Shown here: one piece after another, positions 44,129 to 52,894 of the stretch
Layout: every line of letters begins with the position of its first letter
Numbering within the stretch: the stretch's first letter is position 1
DNA from: Domibacillus iocasae
GTDB taxonomy: Bacteria; Bacillota; Bacilli; Bacillales; Domibacillaceae
NCBI RefSeq assembly: GCF_001750285.1
Contig: NZ_MAMP01000012.1
Coordinates: forward strand, 289,751-353,750
Direction: 5' to 3'
DNA: 64,000 nt
The notes under the pieces: model-generated
The model's database searches: none
Told to the model about the DNA's origin: nothing
The model's input: only the letters and a program-made list of their open reading frames with translations
Position numbers and translations under genes: made by a program

Positions 44129-44909
44129 ATTCCAATTCAAATCCTCTCATTCATTATGGGATACCAGGGCAAACCCTTATCCCAAAATTAAAAAGCAAAA
44201 TGTCCGTGCTTCTTTTACACTTATACCATGCTTAAGCACTTTTTATCAAACTGATCGGAAATATTTATTTTAATTTCACAATCTCTGTACAACCCACACA
44301 ATCTCCTGCTAAAATCCACTCCATTTTTAAAAAAGCCCCTGCCATTAAAATATCCGACCGTGACTTCTTCCTATTTATTCTGCACTTTCAAAATATGATT
44401 TAATTGTCCGATTATAGCCATGTTTCGTGTTAATAAGGGCCTATGGATTCAAGCGACGTGAAGACTCCTGTATAATCCCAGTTGTCTTTTCCGCCTTTCC
44501 GTTGCATTGAAGCCCATTTTTCCGGCTGCTTCTTTTGCTGCTTTTAGCGTGCCAAAAGTGCCGGTTACTATGTGGAATACGCCAGGCGTTCCAACAACAG
44601 CTGGCTGTTACCGAAGTAGCTCAACTATTCGGCGTTGAATATTCCTTCGCAGAAGAACGGCTTGCACTGTATGAAATTCAAATGACGGGCATTATGGATA
44701 GTTCCCCTTCTCTTTTATGAGACGGGATTAATAAATTGAGTGTCTTCCTCGATAACATTCAGACTTTTTTGTTAAACATTTTTATAGTTTATTTTTGTTT
44801 CAAATTCTATTTCAAGTTCATTGAAGGAAAAGCGAAGTAAAAATGCAAAATTATTTTATTGAGCAAACGGGCGAGTGTGTTTCAGAAGGTAAAAAATTTG
44901 TTTATAAAT
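44129..44909. other. Intergenic mosaic of gene fragments
   Basis: Plus-strand codons at 44590-44720 (QQLAVTEVAQLFGVEYSFAE, ERLALYEIQ) look like the end of an unknown protein. Minus-strand codons near 44450-44570 (GTFGTLKAAKEAAGKMGF) look like another. Neither has a start or ribosome site. Confidence 0.4.
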
Positions 44910-45058
44910 AAATTATTCATTTGGATCATCTTGAACGACAAGTCTTCCAAGAACAAGTCCATAGGAAAAAATGCAGCAAGAGCCATGATAACAAGTGATA
45001 TGCCAGCAGTGAAAGCAGACTTTCGTTGATGTGATTGTTCTTGAACGACAGTAGCCAT
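44910..45058 (-). pseudogene. DUF4386 membrane protein, N-terminal remnant
   Basis: A well-placed AAGGAGGTTATGTT and ATG open MATVVQEQSHQRKSAFTAGI and a hydrophobic helix. The frame breaks at the T6 run (44970-44975) and continues as SYGLVLGRLVVQDDPNE, as in DUF4386 proteins. The remaining 180 or so residues are absent. Confidence 0.7.
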
Positions 45059-45202
45059 AACATAACCTCCTTGTTTTTTTCATTGTAATAAGCAGGCCCT
45101 GGCGTTTCATTGACTTACGTTAAGATGCCTAAAAACCTTTTTTAAACCAGAACCATAAACTAACTAAATTCATTAGAAAAGATTAGCGGCTCCCGACATT
45201 GT

Positions 45203-45249
45203 AAAAAAACCCTCTTAAATGTATTTATAGAATAAACACATAAGAGGGC
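45203..45249 (-). terminator. Terminator after the DUF4352-type lipoprotein gene
   Basis: CCCTCTTA / TAAGAGGG stem with long loop and T7 on the minus strand. It belongs to a set of similar hairpins at 46372, 47144, 47879 and 49358. Confidence 0.85.
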
Positions 45250-45262
45250 TGAGATTTATTTA

Positions 45263-46231
45263 TTATTGCAATTCTTCCTTCGTCACCACAAACTTAATTT
45301 CCCCTTCATTCATTGAAAAAGACGGTTCATAGTAAATTTCGTATGAAGCAGACTCAGGCACATCGAATGCGATTTCACCGGCATATTGCTTGCCGACTTT
45401 GACTTCGTTGCTGAAGCTCGTGTCGTCGTATCCGTAGTATTCCTCGTGCATATTGCCTTCCGCGTCTGAAATGGTAAATTCGGTGTTGTCGACATACGCA
45501 TTTTCTTCCCCATTATTTTTTACGGCCACTTCTAAAGTGAGGATCTTTCCTTTTTGTGGATCGCTGTATTCTGCTGCGTCTGTAAACTTAGCTGACTTGA
45601 TCGTGATTTCGGTTCCGTCAATGCTGACCGTATCGCCGACTTTGTACGTTTCTTCAAATACAGCATTTGCCTCTTCTTCTTCCGTTTCTGCGTTTGCCAA
45701 CGCCTCTTTTGTTTCTTTCGGAATGTCCGCTTTAAACTCACTTCTGAGATCTTCAAACGCAGTTCTATACTCAGCATCTTCGGCAAATGCGCTGTACGCC
45801 ATCACAAACTTTCCATTAATCAAAACAGCGATCGATTCTTCCAGCCCGCCTTCCTGATTCGTTGAGTGAATCAGGACAAGGGTTCCTTCTTCGCCATCTT
45901 CTTTTTTATGTATAGATTCAATGACTTTCAAATCGTTAAAATCGTCAGATCCTTCCGCGTCGGCGCCAAAAGAAAATAAAGGAGCTGTTTCCGCGTAAAC
46001 CTTTTCACTGACGAATTGTTCTTTCGCTTCCGCATCTGTCCCTTTCATATACACCTGATAAAATTCAAGCGCCACCTTTTCTTCTTCATTCAACTTCTTT
46101 TTGGCCTTGTAATTTTCTTCGGTTTTCTCGGACACTGCGTCATCCGATACCTTTTCAATGTCTGCTTCTCCACAAGCCGCCAGTCCAAAAGAAAGTGCTC
46201 CGGCAAAAAGCCATTTTACTGCCCATTTCAT
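45263..46231 (-). CDS. Lipoprotein with DUF5068 and DUF4352-like domains
   Basis: This 322-residue exported lipoprotein has a signal peptide ending in the lipobox GLAACG (Cys at about 20). The middle (YQVYMKGTDAEAKEQFVSEK) resembles DUF5068. The end (KGKILTLEVAVKNNGEENAY, FTISDAEGNMHEEYY) is a DUF4352-type immunoglobulin-like domain. Ligand unknown. AGAGGGGAG precedes the ATG at 46231; the frame is open above it. Confidence 0.85.
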   Translation of the reverse strand: MKWAVKWLFAGALSFGLAACGEADIEKVSDDAVSEKTEENYKAKKKLNEEEKVALEFYQVYMKGTDAEAKEQFVSEKVYAETAPLFSFGADAEGSDDFNDLKVIESIHKKEDGEEGTLVLIHSTNQEGGLEESIAVLINGKFVMAYSAFAEDAEYRTAFEDLRSEFKADIPKETKEALANAETEEEEANAVFEETYKVGDTVSIDGTEITIKSAKFTDAAEYSDPQKGKILTLEVAVKNNGEENAYVDNTEFTISDAEGNMHEEYYGYDDTSFSNEVKVGKQYAGEIAFDVPESASYEIYYEPSFSMNEGEIKFVVTKEELQ

Positions 46232-46371
46232 TTCAAAACTCCCCTCTAAACTAAAAAACACTTTTCCATACTATCATCAACAAATTTACATATCTATAAG
46301 ATAAACTTGTTAATTAACAACATTTACGGTAATAAAAGGTTTTAGTAATCACCTTTTTCTTTTTCCAAAGT

Positions 46372-46405
46372 AAAAACCCTCTTATTTTTAATAAATAAGG
46401 GGGTT
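46372..46405 (-). terminator. Terminator of gerD
   Basis: CCCTCTTATT / AATAAGGGGG stem followed by TTTTTAC on the minus strand. Confidence 0.75.
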
Positions 46406-46457
46406 AGGGTAAAAAAATGGTTATCATTCATTGCCGTATACATACGCTGAAACGATT

Positions 46458-47036
46458 TTAGCTTCCGCCGCCTTGCCCTTGCTTCCCGGCTTCTTCAGCT
46501 GCTTTTAATAAAGTATCCTCTATTTTGGCTTTATATAAAGGGCTTGATAATGTTTCATCGATCACTTTTTGAAGGTGTTTCCTGAATTCCTGGCTTTTCA
46601 TGGCTTCCTGCAGCGTTTTTTGCATTTCAGGATCGTTCATAACACCCATCAGCATTTTTTGATAATCCGGATCGTTCATTAAACTTTTCATCAGTTTTTC
46701 GTGCTCTGTCCGCATGCTCTTTGCATAGCTTTCCGCAAATTCCGGGTCCTCAAAGGCTTTTTTCCAAAACTCTTTCCCTTTCTCAGACGTTAAAGTCGTT
46801 TGAATCGTTTCTGTTACGGCCTGTTCGTCTAAGACAATGGCCTGCTTGATTTCTTTATCCTTCATGACTTCCTTAAGCGCCTTTTTTCCATCATCTGTGT
46901 TTAAAATATCAATAACCATGTTCTTTGTTTCCTCATAATCGGCTTGGCCGGCAGATTCTCCATTGGCTGCACAGCCGGCGGTCAGGATACTCATAAATGA
47001 TAATGCCAGCATCATGAGGAGTAAGTCTCTTTTCAC
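46458..47036 (-). CDS. gerD: Spore germination lipoprotein GerD
   Basis: This 192-residue protein has a lipoprotein signal peptide with lipobox LTAGC. It has the GerD core KNMVIDILNTDDGKKALKEV, KGKEFWKKAFEDPEFAESYA and the repeated PDYQKML / PEMQKTL helices. GerD organises germinant receptors in the spore inner membrane. The end is Gly/Gln-rich (GKQGQGGGS). Start is GTG at 47036 with AAAGGAGCC. Its presence marks the host as a spore former. Confidence 0.93.
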   Translation of the reverse strand: MKRDLLLMMLALSFMSILTAGCAANGESAGQADYEETKNMVIDILNTDDGKKALKEVMKDKEIKQAIVLDEQAVTETIQTTLTSEKGKEFWKKAFEDPEFAESYAKSMRTEHEKLMKSLMNDPDYQKMLMGVMNDPEMQKTLQEAMKSQEFRKHLQKVIDETLSSPLYKAKIEDTLLKAAEEAGKQGQGGGS

Positions 47037-47074
47037 GTTTATCCGGCTCCTTTCTCCTTGCAGTTTGTTATGCA

Positions 47075-47104
47075 TATTTTGAATTATTGAGGAGAATTTA
47101 TACA
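47075..47104 (-). promoter_or_regulatory. Possible sigma-G-type promoter of gerD
   Basis: Minus-strand TGTATA, 17 bases, then CAAAATA resembles the forespore consensus TGAATA-N17-CATACTA. gerD is known to be forespore-expressed in Bacillus. The match is partial. Confidence 0.4.
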
Positions 47105-47143
47105 GGTAAAATGCTGGGCTTAGTGCGAAAACCTTTATTCCAA

Positions 47144-47187
47144 CAAAAAACCCCCTTTTCGTGTGATGTTTTCAACACAAAAAGGAG
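47144..47187 (-). terminator. Terminator after the hydrolase remnant
   Basis: CTCCTTTTTGTGTTG / CACACGAAAAGGGGG imperfect stem followed by TTTTTTGTTG on the minus strand. Confidence 0.65.
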
Positions 47188-47205
47188 TCAATGATGAGAT
47201 TCAAC

Positions 47206-47840
47206 TCACGAGTTCATGTCATCAAGTAATAAGTTATCCTTTGTTTTAGTTATTTGTTTTACACAATCTTTGATCGTATTAATGACGACCCCCAGCTCTA
47301 ATAATTGCGAAAAATGTCCACTTTTTTGGGCGACAATATGTTTGCTCTTTTTCGACAATGAAAGTAATTCCAATTGATGCTCCAGCCGTTTTTTCCGGAC
47401 TTCCTCTGGCATCATTCGATTTTCTTTTCCACCTGTAATGACAAAGACAGGTATTTCGGGAAAAGGTTCCGTTTGATGGATTTGATCCACCGTTTTTCAC
47501 AAAATGAACTTCAATGAATTGTTTATAGAAAAACAAGAAATTAAACATTGTGAGCATTTTATTCACTGCTTTTACGGCCTTGCCTTGATATTCATTAAGG
47601 CTGACATCTTTCGGATGGCTCAATTTTAAAAAGACTATTCCAGCTGCTTCGTTTGGGTAGAGCCGGGCATATAATTTGCATATAAGCCGCCCAGCGAATC
47701 TCCAATGAGTACGAATGGAGGTTCAAATCCCCCAATTGTTAATGCTTCACGCAACGTTTCAACAATGGTGATCCCATCTTGTGGTTCTGTCGGTTTGTCA
47801 CTGCCCTCAATGCCAAAACGATTATAGGAAAATACAGCAG
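47206..47840 (-). pseudogene. Alpha/beta hydrolase, frameshifted
   Basis: Three frames carry parts of one hydrolase. The upstream part (near 47830-47640) has YNRFGIEGSDKPTEPQDG and the nucleophile elbow VLIGDSLGGLYANY. A middle part lies at 47623-47500. The C-terminal part (47490-47206) has IPVFVITGGKENRM and the catalytic-His region QKSGHFSQL. At least two frame breaks separate them. Confidence 0.8.
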
Positions 47841-47878
47841 AATAAGCAAGAAGAGATGAACTTTTGTTTCCTAACCAA

Positions 47879-47928
47879 TAAAAAAATCCCCCTTTCTGTA
47901 CTTGAGCCAGTACAAAAAGAAGGATTAG
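47879..47928 (-). terminator. Terminator following an acetate-kinase tail
   Basis: AATCC(C)CCTTT-TGTAC / GTACA-AAAGAAGGATT stem with T7 on the minus strand. Confidence 0.7.
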
Positions 47929-48026
47929 GGTTCTTTTTCAGTTATGGTCACAAATAAACGTATTTATCTTATTATCTAATATTGCTACCATTACCCAATG
48001 TTTCTAACAAACGTTAATTGGACGTC

Positions 48027-48095
48027 TTATACGCCGGCTAAACGGAAAACGTCACGTGCAACCATCACTTCTTCATTTGTCGGGATGCTGATTCA
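48027..48095 (-). pseudogene. Acetate kinase C-terminal fragment, copy 1
   Basis: The minus-strand codons ISIPTNEEVMVARDVFRLAG V then TAA match the end of acetate kinase (…TNEE-MIARD--RL). Nothing upstream continues the protein. A hairpin terminator follows 100 bases later. Confidence 0.65.
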
Positions 48096-48125
48096 TAAGA
48101 AATTGATCGCCATGGGTAACATTTT

Positions 48126-48494
48126 CTACCGGATATTCCTCTTAGGAGTAGACGGGGTTCTATTTGTACGGGGCGGCACTCCATTACCTCGAGAGTTGGC
48201 TGCCTGTTTTACCGAGTTTGTGATGTTATGGATCACCTCACCCACATCCTGGGCAGATTCCAGCAGAGGATCGACTGTCCGCATTTTATGTTTGGCATCG
48301 ACCGTAACCTGATTAGCTGTGTGGATCAGCTTGCTGGATTCTTGCGTCAGGCCATGTACCGCATTCCTCACCTCAACAAGGGTCCGGTTGGTTTCGCCCA
48401 GCGTTACCATTCCCTTTTGAAGCAGCTTTATTAAAAATACAACCAGCCAGATGAAGGCTATAGCGATGGCAGCAACACTGTATTCAATAACCAT
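48126..48494 (-). CDS. DUF948 protein, paralogue 1
   Basis: This 122-residue protein has one N-terminal membrane helix and a long helical tail. VRNAVHGLTQESSKLIHTAN and VDPLLESAQDVGEVIHNITN are typical of DUF948 (YtxG-like) general-stress envelope proteins. The end is basic and low-complexity. It is 40-50% like the neighbour at 48707 by eye. AGGGAGGG precedes the ATG. Confidence 0.85.
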   Translation of the reverse strand: MVIEYSVAAIAIAFIWLVVFLIKLLQKGMVTLGETNRTLVEVRNAVHGLTQESSKLIHTANQVTVDAKHKMRTVDPLLESAQDVGEVIHNITNSVKQAANSRGNGVPPRTNRTPSTPKRNIR

Positions 48495-48605
48495 AAAAAG
48501 AAACCCTCCCTTTTGACCATTTTATGTACAAGCCCTGCAGATATTCCTTTCTTATATACTTAAGGATGGTTCCTCTTTTCAGCTTCTCCTTATAAATTTT
48601 CATGC

Positions 48606-48654
48606 AAAAAATACGAAAACGGCTTCCCGTTACATCGGAAAGCCGTTTTCGTAT
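48606..48654 (-). terminator. Terminator between the two DUF948 genes
   Basis: ATACGAAAACGGCTT and its perfect complement form a 15-bp stem; TTTTTT follows on the minus strand. Confidence 0.9.
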
Positions 48655-48706
48655 GTAACTTTATATAACGCATCCATACTTCAGATAAAATTGATTGAAT
48701 ACACGA

Positions 48707-49171
48707 TTAATTAATTCTAAGCTTTACGATGCCATCTGGTGTCGAGCTGATTGTGTTTACACGAGCATCGTTATCAGGTGTATAAATGTCTGCACTTGCA
48801 GGAAGGTCTTCGGCAGGCGCTTTCCAGGCAGTAATTGCAGGCTGATGATTAGTATCAACGGTTTCGCTTGGAAGAGCCTCTTTGTTTTGAATGATCCCAG
48901 CCTGTTTTACTTTATCTGTTACATTGTGAACCACTTCCCCTACATCCTGGGCAGATTCTAACAATGGATCTAAGAATTTAATTTTACTTTGAATATCGAC
49001 AGTGACCTGTTCGGCGGAATGGATCAACCTTTGTGATCCCTCTGTCAGGCTGTTGACGCTATTTTTCAATTCCGAAATTGTAAGTTGGGTTTCCCCGAGT
49101 GTTTGGATTAATTTAGCCGCCAAACAAACAAAAGCAGCTGATGCGCTGGCTACGCTGATCTTAATAATCAC
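48707..49171 (-). CDS. DUF948 protein, paralogue 2
   Basis: This 154-residue protein has the same plan: N-terminal helix, TISELKNSVNSLTEGSQRLI, VTVDIQSKIKFLDPLLESAQ, DVGEVVHNVTDKVKQ. It has a longer tail that ends SSTPDGIVKLRIN. It probably arose by tandem duplication with the gene at 48126. Role unknown; relatives belong to the general stress regulon. Confidence 0.85.
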   Translation of the reverse strand: MIIKISVASASAAFVCLAAKLIQTLGETQLTISELKNSVNSLTEGSQRLIHSAEQVTVDIQSKIKFLDPLLESAQDVGEVVHNVTDKVKQAGIIQNKEALPSETVDTNHQPAITAWKAPAEDLPASADIYTPDNDARVNTISSTPDGIVKLRIN

Positions 49172-49357
49172 TAAGCTTCACCTTCCTTCCCTTTCCTTTA
49201 CATTATGTATTGGCCGCAAGCTATATTCCACAAGTTACAGGCGTCTGGTCTAAACTTGTGAATTCCGCTAAGAAAATGATCCGTTTTCAACTAATTTGCC
49301 GTCTATGTTTTTCATTTAAATCATTTTGAACGTGCGTTTCCTTTTCTTTTTCCAAAC
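49172..49357. other. Region upstream of DUF948 paralogue 2
   Basis: AT-rich with the likely promoter of the gene. No further feature recognised. Confidence 0.35.
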
Positions 49358-49403
49358 GAAAAACCCCCTTAGTGTGTCATTGTTTCCAACATATAAGAGG
49401 GTT
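49358..49403 (-). terminator. Terminator following the second acetate-kinase tail
   Basis: CCCTCTTAT(A) / TAAGGGGGTT stem with long loop and TTTTTCG on the minus strand. Sequence is close to the hairpin at 47144. Confidence 0.7.
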
Positions 49404-49487
49404 CAAGGGTGAAATTCAGATAATCATTTTATTTCACCAGATATTTCATTTAAAAGCCCATTTTCCGTTCTACAATCAGATTGTTGA

Positions 49488-49590
49488 TCATCCACAAACG
49501 TTGACTTCATACCTTACGCCGGTTAAACGGGAAATGTCACGCGCAATCATGACTTCTTCGTTCATCGGCAAAGTCATTGGCTGATTATAC
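49488..49590 (-). pseudogene. Acetate kinase C-terminal fragment, copy 2
   Basis: Minus-strand codons NQPMTLPMNEEVMIARDISR LTG are the same kinase tail as at 48027-48095. About 75 bases are alignable between the two copies (including CGCCGGTTAAACGG). Confidence 0.65.
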
Positions 49591-49748
49591 ACACTGAGTC
49601 CCCTCCCCAAAATGTGCTGTGACGTTTCCTTAAATTAGGAAATAGATGAAAAATAAATCAAACTCCTTTATATCAGCAGCCATTTATTTCGCTTTTCTTG
49701 TTAACCCGTCAATATGTCATATCTGTTTTTCAGTTATTCCTTTTTACC

Positions 49749-50240
49749 TTAGCTTCCTGCAACAGTCTCAAATTCACCTGTTTCCGCATTGGCAATAAAA
49801 CCGTAAACAGACAATGTTTTTGGAATTAAGGGGTGACTTTTAATCAAATCGATATTTTCAGCTATAATCTTATTCACATCTTCTTTTCCTGACAGCCACC
49901 TTGATAGACTGCTTCCGGCTGCATTAATATATTCAAGTGTTTCGATCATTTCTTTTGAAATACCTGCTTTTCGGAATTTAAAAAGAATCTCATCCCCGTT
50001 CACCGCATGTTCTTTGCTATCCTTCTCTCCAATGATATAAATTTCTTCTATATCTTCGGAGTAAACGGCCAAAATAATGTTTCTAATTGTACAACCATAG
50101 GGCTGTGAAATGATCGTTCCAAAACTAGTTGTGATGATTAACTGTTCCGTTTTTTTATTTGTTATGACAGGAAATAACGGATGTGATTTTTCACTTAATC
50201 CTGTTACAACTAAAGCCTTTTTCTCGTTTGTTTTCTGCAT
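49749..50240 (-). CDS. Beta-carbonic-anhydrase homologue without zinc ligands
   Basis: This 163-residue protein keeps the beta-carbonic anhydrase fold pattern (ALVVTGLSEKSHPLF; RNIILAVYSEDIEEIYIIGE). The Cys-x-Asp-x-Arg site reads GLSEKS, and the His-x-x-Cys site reads EKDS, so all three zinc ligands are missing. It resembles YbcF-type proteins found with inorganic-carbon transporters. It is 12 bases behind the SbtA gene and may regulate or scaffold it, much as SbtB does for cyanobacterial SbtA; that role is inference. Confidence 0.7.
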   Translation of the reverse strand: MQKTNEKKALVVTGLSEKSHPLFPVITNKKTEQLIITTSFGTIISQPYGCTIRNIILAVYSEDIEEIYIIGEKDSKEHAVNGDEILFKFRKAGISKEMIETLEYINAAGSSLSRWLSGKEDVNKIIAENIDLIKSHPLIPKTLSVYGFIANAETGEFETVAGS

Positions 50241-50252
50241 AAAAAATCCCTC

Positions 50253-51260
50253 CTATTGAATCCATTGGGCCATTTCATAATAAACAGGTATACCGACAAT
50301 AAGGTTGAATGGGAAAGTTACTCCGAGAGCCAATCCTAAATAAACAGACGGATTCGCTTCTGGTACAGATGCTTTTAATGCTGCCGGAGCCGCAATATAG
50401 GATGCACTTCCGGCTAACACGCCCATTAATGTCATCCCCCCCAAAGACAGCCCGGCCAGGTGCCCCGTTACCACACCTAAACTTCCAAATAAAACAGGTG
50501 TGATTAATCCAAAAAGAAGCAATTTGACACCGTGTTTTTTTACTTCCGGCAACCGCTGGCCTGTCGTGATTCCCATACTCAGTAAAAATAAAATCAGCAC
50601 GCTGCTGTATAAATCCATAAACAGCGGTTTCACCATCGGTACAGCACGTTCGCCAAGAACCAGTCCAATGAACAGACTGCCAAGCAGCAGCAAAATACTT
50701 TTTCCAAATAAGCTGTCTCTCAATACTTCTTTATCAATGAGGCCTGCTGGTCTGTAAACCAACCCTACATTTCGCATTGAATAAGCTGATTCATCTTTTT
50801 TCTTCTCGATGATTTTTAATAACAATAATGAAACCAGGATGGCGGGGCTTTCCATAATGACGACGAGTGCGTTCATAAATCCCTCGTAGGCTATGCCGTT
50901 CTTTTCGATGAAGGAGATAGCTGCTCCATAGGTGACAATGCTGACAGACCCGTATGTGGCCGCTAAGCCAATCGAATTTTGAAGGTCCATTTTCATGAGA
51001 CGCGTAATAAAAATGGTTATAAACGGAATGGCAATTCCTAAGAAAAGTGCGCCCATAATTGGCTGTATAACGGATTCAATCGAATAATGGGATAGCTCAA
51101 TCCCGCCTTTTATCCCAATCGCGATTAAAAGGTATATACTCAGCGCTTCGCTTAATGCGCTAGGAATTTTTAAATCTGATTTCACTAAAGCCGCCACAAT
51201 CCCCAATACAAAAAACAACACGACGGGTGATAATAAATTTTGTACTATGATTTCTGACAT
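50253..51260 (-). CDS. sbtA: SbtA-type sodium-dependent bicarbonate permease
   Basis: This 335-residue membrane protein has about ten helices in two inverted halves. Family features are FFVLGIVAALVKSDLKIPSA at the start, AIGIKGGIELSH, YGSVSIVTYGAAISFIE and GSASYIAAPAALKASVPEAN. It should import bicarbonate with sodium. GCAGGAGGA precedes the ATG. The leader is a strong terminator-like hairpin only 32 bases upstream. The carbonic-anhydrase-like gene follows directly. Confidence 0.9.
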   Translation of the reverse strand: MSEIIVQNLLSPVVLFFVLGIVAALVKSDLKIPSALSEALSIYLLIAIGIKGGIELSHYSIESVIQPIMGALFLGIAIPFITIFITRLMKMDLQNSIGLAATYGSVSIVTYGAAISFIEKNGIAYEGFMNALVVIMESPAILVSLLLLKIIEKKKDESAYSMRNVGLVYRPAGLIDKEVLRDSLFGKSILLLLGSLFIGLVLGERAVPMVKPLFMDLYSSVLILFLLSMGITTGQRLPEVKKHGVKLLLFGLITPVLFGSLGVVTGHLAGLSLGGMTLMGVLAGSASYIAAPAALKASVPEANPSVYLGLALGVTFPFNLIVGIPVYYEMAQWIQ

Positions 51261-51291
51261 GATCTGTCCTCCTGCAATCCTTATTTTTCAT

Positions 51292-51356
51292 AAAAAAACC
51301 GGCAATTTCAGCATAACTGGCACTCACTCGCCATTCATTCTGAAAACTGCCGGTTT
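51292..51356 (-). terminator. Terminator-like hairpin directly before sbtA
   Basis: AAACCGGCAGTTTTCAG / CTGAAATTGCCGGTTT with a 32-base loop, then T7 and the sbtA ribosome site. There is no room for a promoter between it and sbtA, so sbtA transcription must pass it. That makes it an attenuator or a leaky terminator. Confidence 0.75.
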
Positions 51357-51413
51357 ATCTTCAACTAACCATATGGCTTTTGAAGATCTCCCTTTTTCGT
51401 ATTTCTCTTTTGA

Positions 51414-51776
51414 TTAATTGTTTTTCTCAAGGTCATTCTTTACTTTAAACACCATTACCCGTTCCCCGCTCTGCGTGCTTATATCTGTGTGAAAGCTTTT
51501 CACTTTTTCCCCTGTTATCGTGTGGATAATGTCTTTTAAGCCATCCATGCCGGATTCAATCAAATCAGATCGCATTCTTTTGATAGACAGCATGCCCTCT
51601 TTTGTTTCACAAAGGACATATTCAGCAGGCGTTAGAATTCCGCGCAACGTGACAATAATCATATCGCGCAATATATCTGTCTTTACGGACACAGAACCAC
51701 GTCCAAGGAAATCTTTTTCCCATTGAGTCAACGCTTTGCTTATTTCTGCTTCCATAGAACCTTTAGACTTGTTCAT
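51414..51776 (-). CDS. DUF2294 protein (YbcI-like)
   Basis: This 120-residue protein belongs to DUF2294: MEAEISKALTQWEKDFLGRG, VKTDILRDMIIVTLRGILTP and HTITGEKVKSFHTDIS. B. subtilis YbcI of this family sits with the DabA-type carbon transporter genes, so its place before sbtA fits inorganic-carbon uptake. I use the ATG at 51776, seven bases from AAGGAGG; the one at 51782 touches the site. Confidence 0.85.
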   Translation of the reverse strand: MNKSKGSMEAEISKALTQWEKDFLGRGSVSVKTDILRDMIIVTLRGILTPAEYVLCETKEGMLSIKRMRSDLIESGMDGLKDIIHTITGEKVKSFHTDISTQSGERVMVFKVKNDLEKNN

Positions 51777-51792
51777 GACCATTCCTCCTTAA

Positions 51793-51846
51793 CAAAAAAA
51801 TCGGTATATTCCCCAGCTAGTTTCCTAGTTAAGAAATATACCGATC
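51793..51846 (-). terminator. Terminator-like hairpin in the ybcI leader
   Basis: ATCGGTATATTTCTTAACTAG pairs imperfectly with CTAGCTGGGGAATATACCGA T, then T7, and the AAGGAGG of the YbcI-like gene follows at once. As before sbtA, a promoter cannot fit downstream of it. It could alternatively end the glpQ transcript. Confidence 0.7.
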
Positions 51847-52051
51847 TATCTTATTTCTGTTCTTCTTATGATGTATAGGTTACTTTTTCATACAGTCAAT
51901 ATAGAAATTATTATTAACAGCACGCTAAAGCGCTTATTCAATCAGAAGTGAGAATAAAAATCTCTCGGTTATTTAGATTAATATTACTTTAACTTTCAGC
52001 CAGGAGTATGTCAACATAAAAAATAAATCAAAAAGATCTGCCACTGAATTT

Positions 52052-52894
52052 TCATGGTGATTTATAATTAGTTTTTCTTGGATCTACATAATCTGGGTAA
52101 TCCGTTATGATTGCATCCACATCCATATCCAGAAGAAAATCAGCGGCTACTTGGCTGCGAACTGTCCATGAAGAAATTTTCATTCCAAGGGAGTGAACTT
52201 GATCTACCAAATCTTCTGTGACAATTCCGTAGCTCGGGTTAAAGTAATCAGCATACACAGCAAAGTCTGTTAAGGCCTGCTCTGTGGTATGTGCTTTGGA
52301 AGAAGTCAGTACTCCAATTGGAACCTTCGGAAGAAGGGAATCCATCTTTTTCATTGAATCAAAGTTAAAAGATTGGATGATGATTTTTTCATTTTGAGGA
52401 TGTTCAAGATTCCGTTCTTTTAGTTCCTCTGCCACGCTTTCTTCAATTCCAGGATAGAGTTCTGGTGCCTTTAACTCTATTAAAATACCAACTTTCCCGT
52501 GATACCGGTCTAGTATTTCATCAAAAGTTGGAATTTTTTCTCCTGCAAATTGCTCTCCCTTAAAGCTGCCAGCATCAAGAGATCTCAATTGTTCAAAAGT
52601 CAAATCCTTTACATACCCGGTACCATCTGTGGTTCGGTCAACTTTCGTATCATGTATAATGACCAACTCGCCGTCCTTGCTCCTTTGAACATCAATCTCA
52701 ATATAATCTGCCTTCATGTCTACTGCTTTGTCAAAAGCAGCCATTGTGTTTTCCGGTGCATACCCGGATGCACCACGATGGGCTACATTATCAACTTGTC
52801 TTAACTCACCAGTTGATTCTGCAGCAAAAGTCTGGCTAATTGGACTGAACAAAAGGGTTAGTACAAAGCCTGTGCCTAGTAATGTTTTCTTCAT
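52052..52894 (-). CDS. glpQ: Secreted glycerophosphodiester phosphodiesterase
   Basis: This 280-residue protein has a Sec signal peptide (KKTLLGTGFVLTLLFSPISQ TFAA). The GDPD barrel follows, with the catalytic HRGASGYAPENTMAAFDKAV and the metal-binding EIDVQRSKDGELVIIHD. It hydrolyses glycerophosphodiesters outside the cell to release glycerol 3-phosphate. AAGGGAGATGAG precedes the ATG at 52894; the longer frame lacks a site. Confidence 0.94.
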   Translation of the reverse strand: MKKTLLGTGFVLTLLFSPISQTFAAESTGELRQVDNVAHRGASGYAPENTMAAFDKAVDMKADYIEIDVQRSKDGELVIIHDTKVDRTTDGTGYVKDLTFEQLRSLDAGSFKGEQFAGEKIPTFDEILDRYHGKVGILIELKAPELYPGIEESVAEELKERNLEHPQNEKIIIQSFNFDSMKKMDSLLPKVPIGVLTSSKAHTTEQALTDFAVYADYFNPSYGIVTEDLVDQVHSLGMKISSWTVRSQVAADFLLDMDVDAIITDYPDYVDPRKTNYKSP

